A program made the translations under genes and the position numbers. From positions 1 through 8,226 of the forward strand of contig DGXM01000050.1 in NCBI GenBank assembly GCA_002396325.1: a stretch of DNA of 8,226 nucleotides, given 5' to 3'. The notes beneath the pieces were generated by a model. That model saw only the letters and a list, made by a program, of their open reading frames with translations. It did no database searches and was not told the origin of the DNA. Positions 1 through 5,816 of the stretch are shown piece by piece. The DNA is from Treponema sp. UBA4232 (lineage in GTDB: Bacteria; Spirochaetota; Spirochaetia; Treponematales; Treponemataceae). How positions within the stretch are numbered: the stretch's first letter is position 1; each line of letters begins with the position of its first letter.

Positions 1-1
1 C

Positions 2-29
2 TCTGCGTCGAGTGTTGGTGATTCGTTCG
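2..29. repeat. Imperfect direct repeat, copy 1
   Basis: This copy shares the core GCGTCGAGTG and the end TTCGTTCG with a second copy at 72-100, 70 bases downstream. Over the shared stretch the copies differ by two substitutions and one inserted base. It lies in sequence with no convincing gene. Its function is unknown; it may be one unit of a dispersed intergenic repeat or a remnant of a duplication. Whether further copies lie to the left of the window cannot be seen. Confidence 0.7.
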
Positions 30-71
30 GAAGGTTCAATACCCCGATGCCGCTTGAAACGTTGCTGTGAA

Positions 72-100
72 TCCGCGTCGAGTGTCGGTGACTTCGTTCG
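72..100. repeat. Imperfect direct repeat, copy 2
   Basis: Second copy of the repeat at 2-29, with one extra C before TTCGTTCG and a C in place of T in the GTGTTGG/GTGTCGG segment. The 42 bases between the copies show no further repeat. The copy ends about 40 bases before the -35 element of the diguanylate cyclase promoter, so a regulatory role is possible but nothing in the sequence proves it. Confidence 0.7.
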
Positions 101-140
101 CCGTCATCTTCCGGGAGAAGGGGAGAAGGTAAAAAAAATC

Positions 141-168
141 TTGCGTAATTTTGATTTGGGTATATAAT
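141..168 (+). promoter_or_regulatory. Sigma-70-type promoter of the diguanylate cyclase gene
   Basis: A perfect -10 hexamer TATAAT (163-168) follows TTGCGT (141-146) at a 16-base spacing. Transcription would be expected to start about seven bases after the -10, near 175-176, which is at or next to the ATG at 176. A transcript from this promoter would have almost no 5' leader. The match is by eye; the -35 is only partly consensus. Confidence 0.55.
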
Positions 169-175
169 AGAAGAA

Positions 176-2137
176 ATGCGTAGTGCAAGAAGAATTGCCT
201 TTGTGGTGGACTATATTGAGAACGAGTATTCGCTGAAAGTGTATGCTGGAGTCTCCCAGTATGCTAAAGAGCATGGCATCGAAATTTTGACTATGCCGAT
301 CGGTCGTCTTAATGAAGCCGAAAAAGGCTATGACTATCAATTGCTCTCTGTTGCATCCCTGCTTCGTCCCTCGAATGTTGACGGAATCGTTTTTTTGACC
401 GGGGCGCAGTTGAATTTCGCTTCAGTGGAATACGTTACCTCCTACCTTCATGCATTCGACCCGGTTCCGATTGTGTCCATAGGAGCCGCAATTCCAGACA
501 GACCTGCCATCATTGCATCCGAAACAAAAGGATTTTCCGCAATCATCTCGCATATAATAGAAAAACACGGTTGCCGCCGAATCGCACTTATGAGCGTAAA
601 GTCCAATTCTCCGGGCATACGGGAGCGCGTTGAGATTTTCAAGCAGGTGCTTTTAAGCCACAATATTGCCTACGACGAATCCCTTGTGCTTTACGGCGGA
701 TTTTCATATGAAATTGCCTTCCGCGCGTTGAATGTGTACCGCGATGTGAAAGGCCGCATTGATTTCGATGCCATAGTTGCGCTTACTGACGAAATGGCCT
801 ATGCCTGTGTTGATTATCTGATTCAGCATCAGATTAAAGTGCCCGGCGATGTGATTGTGACCGGTTTTGATGATGCGCTCAGGTCTTCGGTCATGGTTCC
901 GTCGCTGACCACGGTGAATCAGAATCTTGAAGCCCAGGGGTATCAAGCGGTTGAAATGCTTGAGCAGCTGATTGACGGTGAAAAGGTGGATAAACTCCGG
1001 TGGATAAAATCCTTCCCGGTTCTGCGTCAGTCCTGCGGTTGCGAATCCAGGGCCAATCTGCTGATGCGGGAGGGAACGGATGTGACGGCTTTGTTCACAG
1101 ACTCTTCGAATCCTCTTTCCGCTGCCGGTGAATGGTGCATGAAGCGCACTCAATTCATTCAGGTGATTCATCTTTACACGCAGATGCAGGAAGATATGAC
1201 TCTTGAGCAGTTCAGAACCCATATCAACAGCGACCTTATGTCCATGGGAATTCTTTCCGCCGCCGTTGTGCTTTTCGAAACCCCCGTTTCCACCGACAAA
1301 TTTGAGTTTTTTTCCATGCCGCAGAAGGCTTTCGTGTATTCCGCCCTTGACCGCTACTCAGGATTCTGGCTTGGAGACCAGGAAAATCCGATTCCGTTCA
1401 ATCCCCGTGAAATCATGATTCCCGATGGCATCTTTCAGAGCATGGACGGAATGTATGTGCAGGCCCTTTATCACACGACCACCCTCTACGGTTATCTTTT
1501 TTTCAAACCGGGATCCTACGACAGCACCGTTTACAGTATGGTGTGCAAAATGTTTTCAAACGCCCTTGCATCGGCCTATTCAATGTCGCGCTCCGAAATG
1601 GAAAAAAAGCGTCTTGAAAGGGAATTCGATGTTGCAACCCACAATTCGGTCACGGACGAGATGACAGGTCTCCTTAACCGGCGCGGATTTTTGTTCTACG
1701 GGCAGAAGTCGCTGGAACTGTTCCCTGCAAACGGAAAAGCAGGAATGGTTCTTTTCGGGGATATAGACGGACTCAAAAAGATAAACGACACTTACGGACA
1801 CGCAGCCGGTGACACAGCCATAAAAGCCGAAGCCTCCCTTTTGAAAAAGGCATTCCGGCAGAGCGACATAATCGGAAGATTGGGAGGTGATGAATTTGCC
1901 GTGGTGGCTCCGAGTCTTTCGCTGCACAAATATGAAATCGCCCGCAGACGTCTTGAAGAATACTGCGATGAATGGAACAAAACCTCGGGAGAACCGTTCA
2001 CGCTTTCAATCAGTCTTGGAAATGCGTCTTTCGAGCCTGGAGAGTCCTGTGACATCAACACGCTGCTGAAACTTGCCGACCAGGTGCTTTATGAAGAAAA
2101 AAAGAAAAAAAAGGAAGCAGGAAAGAATAAAAAATAA
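176..2137 (+). CDS. LacI-like ligand-binding sensor fused to GGDEF diguanylate cyclase
   Basis: Predicted cytoplasmic enzyme that condenses two GTP into cyclic di-GMP in response to a small ligand. Residues about 5-285 resemble the periplasmic-binding fold of LacI-family regulators (start RIAFVVDYIENEYSLKVYAG, later VPGDVIVTGFDDA), ending in RQSCGC at 284-289. There is no helix-turn-helix, signal peptide or membrane segment. Residues about 300-470 are an unassigned linker or second sensory domain, followed by a charged helix (about 472-487) that probably couples to the GGDEF domain (about 490-640). The catalytic motif GGDEF is intact at 570-574, metal and substrate residues lie in GDIDGLKKIND (528-538), and an RxxD inhibitory site (R561-D564) is present, implying product inhibition. 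The tail is lysine-rich. The start is fixed by an in-frame TGA at 152-154, with no earlier start codon. No good ribosome binding site precedes it. The ligand is unknown; sugars are typical of the fold. Enzyme class is certain, ligand class inferred. Confidence 0.93.
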   Translation: MRSARRIAFVVDYIENEYSLKVYAGVSQYAKEHGIEILTMPIGRLNEAEKGYDYQLLSVASLLRPSNVDGIVFLTGAQLNFASVEYVTSYLHAFDPVPIVSIGAAIPDRPAIIASETKGFSAIISHIIEKHGCRRIALMSVKSNSPGIRERVEIFKQVLLSHNIAYDESLVLYGGFSYEIAFRALNVYRDVKGRIDFDAIVALTDEMAYACVDYLIQHQIKVPGDVIVTGFDDALRSSVMVPSLTTVNQNLEAQGYQAVEMLEQLIDGEKVDKLRWIKSFPVLRQSCGCESRANLLMREGTDVTALFTDSSNPLSAAGEWCMKRTQFIQVIHLYTQMQEDMTLEQFRTHINSDLMSMGILSAAVVLFETPVSTDKFEFFSMPQKAFVYSALDRYSGFWLGDQENPIPFNPREIMIPDGIFQSMDGMYVQALYHTTTLYGYLFFKPGSYDSTVYSMVCKMFSNALASAYSMSRSEMEKKRLEREFDVATHNSVTDEMTGLLNRRGFLFYGQKSLELFPANGKAGMVLFGDIDGLKKINDTYGHAAGDTAIKAEASLLKKAFRQSDIIGRLGGDEFAVVAPSLSLHKYEIARRRLEEYCDEWNKTSGEPFTLSISLGNASFEPGESCDINTLLKLADQVLYEEKKKKKEAGKNKK

Positions 2138-2161
2138 GTGACTGATTATGGAAGTTTTCCA

Positions 2162-2190
2162 TTGACAATACTATGACATTTTGACATAAT
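2162..2190 (+). promoter_or_regulatory. Sigma-70-type promoter of the fab operon
   Basis: Consensus -35 TTGACA (2162-2167), a 17-base spacer and CATAAT (2185-2190), one mismatch from the -10 consensus. Transcription would start near 2197, giving a short leader of about a dozen bases that still includes the GAGG ribosome binding site (2201-2204). The promoter lies in the 72-base gap after the diguanylate cyclase gene, which suggests that the fab operon is transcribed independently of it. Confidence 0.7.
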
Positions 2191-2198
2191 TTGTCATA
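2172..2198. promoter_or_regulatory. Candidate operator: TGACA/TGTCA dyad over the fab promoter
   Basis: TATGACA (2172-2178) and TGTCATA (2192-2198) form a perfect 7-base inverted repeat with a 13-base spacer, and an inner TGACA (2182-2186) pairs with the same TGTCA (2192-2196) at a 5-base spacer. The inner dyad covers the -10 element and the expected transcription start, which is where a repressor would block initiation. It does not resemble the FapR or FabT operators I know. The sequence is AT-rich, so chance is possible. A bound regulator is inference only. Confidence 0.4.
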
Positions 2199-2209
2199 AA
2201 GAGGATTGT

Positions 2210-3166
2210 ATGGCTAAGAAATATGCATTTTTGTTTCCCGGTCAAGGCGCCCAGGCCCCCGGAATGGTAAAGGATGTGGCGGAGTCTTTTCCGTCAGCAA
2301 AAAAGGTGATTGACGATGTTTCTTCTATTATAGATGTTGATATGTCAAAATTGCTGTGGGACTCGGACGCAGATACTTTGAGCCGCAGCGACAACAGTCA
2401 GATTGCCATCACAACCGCTTCCCTTGCGATTATGGCCGCTCTTAAAGACAAAGGAATCGAGCCTTCCGCCGCAATGGGATTCAGTCTCGGTGAATTTCCG
2501 GCTCTTTATGCCGCAGGTGTTCTTTCTTTCGAGGAGGTCATCAAGGTTGTCCGTCAGCGTGGTCTTATCATGCAGGCTGTATGTGAGGAAATCGCCGCCG
2601 CAAACGAGGGCCATGCACCCGGAATGAGTGCAATAATCGGTCTTCCGCCGGAAAAAGTGAAGGAAATCGCCGATGGAATTCCCGATGCCTATGCCGCAAA
2701 TATGAACAGCGTTAAGCAGACCGTAATCAGCGGCACATTTGATGCACTCACCGCTGCGGAAAAAGCCGCGACGGAAGCCGGTGCCAGACGTGCCTTGAGA
2801 CTTAAGGTTGCAGGTCCTTTCCACTGTCCTCTTATGCAGAAAGCCGCCGACAATTTTGAAAAAGTGCTTCAGGATGTGACTTTCAACGAACCGAAGATTC
2901 CGCTTTTCAGCAATGTAACCGGAAAACAGGCTGCGGATGCCGCTGAAGTGAAGAAGAGTGCCGTTTTACATTTGACTCACTCGGTTCTCTGGACGGATGA
3001 GGAAGCTGTTTTGGCCTCAATCATCAGGAATGATTCTTCAAACGAATGGGCAATCCTTGAACCGGGCCCCGGAAAAGTTCTCACAGGCCTCTGGGGTCAG
3101 ACGGAATTCGGAGCAACCCTTGCTTCAATCCCGGTGAATACTGCCGAGGGAATCAACGCGCTTTAA
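2210..3166 (+). CDS. fabD: Malonyl-CoA:acyl carrier protein transacylase
   Basis: Transfers malonyl from CoA to acyl carrier protein, supplying the extender unit for cytoplasmic type II fatty-acid synthesis. The 318 residues fit the family (about 310). The N-terminal FPGQGAQ (9-15) provides Gln11 for the oxyanion hole; the nucleophile is Ser92 in GFSLGEF; Arg117 for carboxylate binding lies in RQRG; the catalytic His205 is in FHCPLM; and EPGPGKVLTGL (284-294) is the usual C-terminal signature. Two positions are unusual: Phe91 replaces the common His of GHSLGE, and Leu260 in HSVLW stands where E. coli has Gln250. A short insertion (about 126-137) follows Arg117. GAGG (2201-2204) lies 5 bases before the ATG. 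First gene of the fab operon, 45 bases before fabG. Identity is secure from the catalytic residues and the neighbours; the substitutions leave the acyl preference slightly open. Confidence 0.96.
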   Translation: MAKKYAFLFPGQGAQAPGMVKDVAESFPSAKKVIDDVSSIIDVDMSKLLWDSDADTLSRSDNSQIAITTASLAIMAALKDKGIEPSAAMGFSLGEFPALYAAGVLSFEEVIKVVRQRGLIMQAVCEEIAAANEGHAPGMSAIIGLPPEKVKEIADGIPDAYAANMNSVKQTVISGTFDALTAAEKAATEAGARRALRLKVAGPFHCPLMQKAADNFEKVLQDVTFNEPKIPLFSNVTGKQAADAAEVKKSAVLHLTHSVLWTDEEAVLASIIRNDSSNEWAILEPGPGKVLTGLWGQTEFGATLASIPVNTAEGINAL

Positions 3167-3211
3167 GAAAAACTTAATGTTGTATTGATAAAGCTTTCCT
3201 GAGGAGAAAAA

Positions 3212-3958
3212 ATGAAGTTACTTGAAAATAAAAAAGCGTTGGTGACAGGCTCGTCCCGTGGCATCGGACGCGGTATAGTCGAAGCCTTTTTGAAAGAGGG
3301 CGCGGAAGTGTGGGGCATGTGCACAAAAGAGTCTGCCGGCAAATCCGAGCTTGAGGCCTTGGCGTCTGAAAACGGAACTGCCTTCCACGAATTTTATGCC
3401 GATGCGGGAAATGCGGATGTTCTTACAGCCGCAGTTAAAAATGCACTTGCAGAGTCAGGCGGATTCGATGTGCTTGTGAACAATGCAGGAATCACCCGCG
3501 ACACGCTCAGTTTCCGCATGAAAAAGGAAGACTGGGATTCCGTGCTCGCCGTGAACCTTACATCGGCCTTTCTGGTGGGGCAGATAATCAGCAACGATAT
3601 GCTTAGAAAAAGAAAGGGCTCCATCATCAACATGGCATCCATCGTCGGTCTTCACGGTGGTGCGGGGCAGGTGAATTATTCTGCCAGCAAAGGCGGTCTC
3701 ATTGCATACAGCAAGTCGCTTTCAAAGGAAGTCGGAAGCCGCGGAATCCGCGTGAACTGCATTGCACCGGGTTTTATTGATACGGACATGACACATGCAG
3801 TGAACGAAGACATTCGCAGGGCTTGGGTGGAGCAGATTCCGCTTAAGAGAGCCGGCAAGCCGGAAGATGTTGCAAACGCGGCATTGTTTCTGGCATCTGA
3901 TTTGAGTACATACATCACCGGTCAGGTAATCGGTGTAGACGGTGGCATGGGCTGCTGA
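3212..3958 (+). CDS. fabG: 3-oxoacyl-[acyl carrier protein] reductase
   Basis: NADPH-dependent short-chain dehydrogenase that reduces 3-oxoacyl-ACP to (R)-3-hydroxyacyl-ACP in the first reduction of fatty-acid elongation. At 248 residues it has the normal length. Visible features are the nucleotide-binding TGSSRGIG (12-19), NNAG (90-93), the catalytic tetrad Asn115, Ser143, Tyr156 and Lys160 (in YSASK), the IAPGFIDTDM segment (184-193) and the C-terminal YITGQVIGVDGG (234-245), all typical of FabG. GAGGAG (3201-3206) precedes the ATG by 5 bases. It lies between fabD and fabF, 26 bases from the latter, which separates it from the many other short-chain dehydrogenases. No internal promoter or terminator is seen, so it is probably cotranscribed with its neighbours. 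Confidence 0.97.
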   Translation: MKLLENKKALVTGSSRGIGRGIVEAFLKEGAEVWGMCTKESAGKSELEALASENGTAFHEFYADAGNADVLTAAVKNALAESGGFDVLVNNAGITRDTLSFRMKKEDWDSVLAVNLTSAFLVGQIISNDMLRKRKGSIINMASIVGLHGGAGQVNYSASKGGLIAYSKSLSKEVGSRGIRVNCIAPGFIDTDMTHAVNEDIRRAWVEQIPLKRAGKPEDVANAALFLASDLSTYITGQVIGVDGGMGC

Positions 3959-3984
3959 GCAATATGATAAAGGAGATTTGAAAA

Positions 3985-5229
3985 ATGCGTAGAGTAGTAG
4001 TTACCGGACTTGGGTGTGTGTCCCCCGTGGGAAACAGTGTGGCTGAAACATGGGAGTCTGTGACACAGGGAAAAAGCGGTATTGCAACAATCACCCGGTA
4101 TGATGCCACTCCATTCAAAGTAAAGTATGCCGCAGAGGTAAAGAATTTCGATGCAGGACAGTACATGGATTCAAAGGCTGCGCGGAAAATGGCAAACTTT
4201 TCAAAATATGCGGTTGCTGCCGCAAAGATGGCTCTTGAAGATGCCGGGATTGCCGACAACAAGGAACTTTTGGATCGGGCAGGAATCTTTTTGGGAGTCG
4301 GAATCGGAGGCTTCGAAATCACTGAAAGCAGCATGATCAGCTACTGCGAGACGGGTGGAAAGAACATTCCTCCGATGACTGTTCCAATGCTCATTCCGAA
4401 CGAGGGTGCCGCAAACATCAGCATCGCATTCGGCATTCACGGACCGACTCACACAATCGCGACAGCATGTGCTTCAGGTACGGATGCAATTGGAGACGCT
4501 CTCGACAACATCCGTCTGGGACGCTGCGATGTGATTCTCGCAGGTGGAGCGGAATGTACGCAGAACGGATTTGCAAACATCGGATTCACCAAACTTCAGG
4601 CCCTCAGCTCAAAGTGGGTTGACTGCCCCGAAAAATCAAGCCGTCCTTTCGACAAGCAGCGCGACGGTTTCGTAATGGGCGAGGGTGGAACAATCCTCGT
4701 GCTTGAAGAGTATGAGCATGCAAAAGCGCGTGGAGCACACATCTACGCGGAAGTTGCCGGCTATGGTGCTTCCTGCGACGGTTATCATCTTACGGCTCCG
4801 AATCCTGACGGAATAATTGGTGGAAGATGTATGACACTTGCCATGAAGGATGCCGGAATCACTCCCGAGCAGGTGCAGTATTACAACGCCCACGGAACCT
4901 CGACACACTTGAACGATATTGGCGAAACAAAGATGCTTCACATGGCATTCGGTGAGGCCGCGAAAAAGCTCCACATTTCCTCCACAAAGAGCATGACCGG
5001 CCACTGTCTTGGAAATGCAGGCTCCCTCGAAGCCCTCATGTGCGTAAAAGCGATTGAAAACAATTTCATCCCGCCGACAATCAATCTGGATGAACCCGAC
5101 GTTGAAGGCGGATGTGACCTGGATTACACCCCGAACAAGGGAGTCAGCGTGGATATCGACGTTGCAATGAGCGCAAACTTCGGTTTCGGCGGTCACAACG
5201 GCTGTCTGGTTTTCAAAAAGGTAAAATGA
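3985..5229 (+). CDS. fabF: 3-oxoacyl-[acyl carrier protein] synthase II
   Basis: Decarboxylating condensing enzyme (KAS II) that adds the two-carbon unit from malonyl-ACP to an acyl-ACP, the chain-elongating step. At 414 residues it matches the family. The nucleophile is Cys162 in TACASG, with the two catalytic histidines His303 (NAHGTST) and His340 (MTGHCLGNAG) and Lys335 (SSTKSMTGH); these nearly coincide with E. coli FabF numbering. The C-terminal NFGFGGHN (398-405) is the gating-loop region. The Cys-His-His triad separates it from FabH (Cys-His-Asn), and the context favours FabF over FabB, although a single enzyme may cover both roles. AAAGGAG (3969-3975) lies 9 bases before the ATG. The following gap to fabZ, 74 bases, is the longest inside the operon and could form a hairpin. 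Confidence 0.97.
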   Translation: MRRVVVTGLGCVSPVGNSVAETWESVTQGKSGIATITRYDATPFKVKYAAEVKNFDAGQYMDSKAARKMANFSKYAVAAAKMALEDAGIADNKELLDRAGIFLGVGIGGFEITESSMISYCETGGKNIPPMTVPMLIPNEGAANISIAFGIHGPTHTIATACASGTDAIGDALDNIRLGRCDVILAGGAECTQNGFANIGFTKLQALSSKWVDCPEKSSRPFDKQRDGFVMGEGGTILVLEEYEHAKARGAHIYAEVAGYGASCDGYHLTAPNPDGIIGGRCMTLAMKDAGITPEQVQYYNAHGTSTHLNDIGETKMLHMAFGEAAKKLHISSTKSMTGHCLGNAGSLEALMCVKAIENNFIPPTINLDEPDVEGGCDLDYTPNKGVSVDIDVAMSANFGFGGHNGCLVFKKVK

Positions 5230-5235
5230 AATCCC

Positions 5236-5268
5236 GGGGTCTCTGAAACTGATTTTTTGGAGACTCCC
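5236..5268 (+). other. Possible RNA hairpin between fabF and fabZ
   Basis: GGGGTCTC (5236-5243) can pair with GAGACTCCC (5260-5268) in an eight-base-pair stem with one bulged T (5265) and a 16-base loop. It begins just after the fabF stop codon and is not followed by a clean T-run, so it is unlikely to be a full terminator. In mRNA it could protect the fabF 3' end or adjust fabZ expression. Its role is inferred and its stability was not calculated. Confidence 0.35.
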
Positions 5269-5303
5269 TAAAAGGATTTTTGAATCTTTAAAAGGAGCAA
5301 GAA

Positions 5304-5741
5304 ATGGTAACTGACGACATAGAATCCCTGCTTCCACACCGCAAGCCCTTTCTGTTTGTGGACACAATCGAAAGCATAGACGATGAGGGATGCGTCTGCA
5401 CGAGGAAATTCACCGATGAGGATTTTTTCTTCAAGGGACATTTCCCTGAATATCCTGTGGTGCCGGGCGTGATTCTCATTGAGACAATGGCTCAGGGTGG
5501 TGGAGCCGCATTGAGCTACAAAAAGATTTTCGCGGAAGGAAGCCTCTTTTTCCTTGCCACTGTAGACAAAGTGAAGTTCCGTCATCAGGTGCGCCCGGGA
5601 GACACTGTCCGCATGGAAATCAAAAATCTTCGTGTGAGTCCCCGCATGGTAAAGCAGAGCGGAAAGGCCTTCGTTGGTGAGGAACTTTGCGCTGAAGCGG
5701 AATGGATGTGCCTTGTGGGAAACGCAGATTCTGCAAAATAA
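5304..5741 (+). CDS. fabZ: 3-hydroxyacyl-[acyl carrier protein] dehydratase
   Basis: Removes water from (R)-3-hydroxyacyl-ACP to give trans-2-enoyl-ACP, the third step of the elongation cycle. A single hot-dog fold of 145 residues, the usual FabZ length and shorter than FabA (about 170). The motif LLPHRKPFLFVD (9-20) is the family N-terminal signature; His46 in GHFPEYPVVPG and Glu60 in ILIETMAQ are the catalytic pair; FRHQVRPGD (92-100) is the next conserved strand. AAAGGAG (5291-5297) precedes the ATG by 6 bases. It is the last gene of the operon, followed by an intrinsic terminator. No enoyl reductase gene follows, so the final reduction step is supplied from another locus. Confidence 0.96.
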   Translation: MVTDDIESLLPHRKPFLFVDTIESIDDEGCVCTRKFTDEDFFFKGHFPEYPVVPGVILIETMAQGGGAALSYKKIFAEGSLFFLATVDKVKFRHQVRPGDTVRMEIKNLRVSPRMVKQSGKAFVGEELCAEAEWMCLVGNADSAK

Positions 5742-5770
5742 GCGGAGTTCTCTGATTGAGACATTCAAGT

Positions 5771-5816
5771 GCCGGTTGCAAAGGTTTCCGACTTTTACAG
5801 CCGGCTTGTTTTTTTT
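5771..5816 (+). terminator. Intrinsic terminator of the fab operon
   Basis: Bases 5771-5785 pair with 5791-5805 in a 15-position stem, GC-rich at the base (GCCGG/CCGGC), with one mismatch and two G-T pairs and the loop TTCCG (5786-5790). The stem is followed by TTG and eight consecutive T (5809-5816). It begins 29 bases after the fabZ stop. Read on the other strand the hairpin lacks a T-run, so it should act mainly on fab transcripts. The last T is also part of the stop codon of the convergent peptidase gene. Confidence 0.88.

Noticed and set aside
3..167. An open stretch of about 54 codons in the + strand frame that ends at the TAA at 165-167, possibly the 3' end of an upstream gene.
   Set aside because: The peptide is rich in Arg and Cys, contains the repeat, matches no family I know, and its stop lies inside the cyclase promoter. 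A short chance reading is more likely, though the left edge prevents certainty.
551..560. A second CATATAATAG, like the cyclase -10 region, inside the cyclase gene.
   Set aside because: It lies deep in the coding sequence with no suitable -35 and no downstream gene start in this orientation.
2148..2162. The palindrome ATGGAA-GTT-TTCCAT after the cyclase stop codon as a terminator.
   Set aside because: The stem is only six mostly weak pairs and no T-run follows. It overlaps the -35 of the fab promoter, so it is recorded here as a weak hairpin only.
4636..5367. A 243-codon - strand reading opposite fabF and the start of fabZ.
   Set aside because: It spans two well-supported genes and the gap between them, and its peptide shows no family motif. 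It is a shadow of codon bias in fabF.
5268..5768. A 166-codon - strand reading opposite fabZ.
   Set aside because: It lies entirely across fabZ and its flanks, with no recognisable motif and no ribosome binding site.
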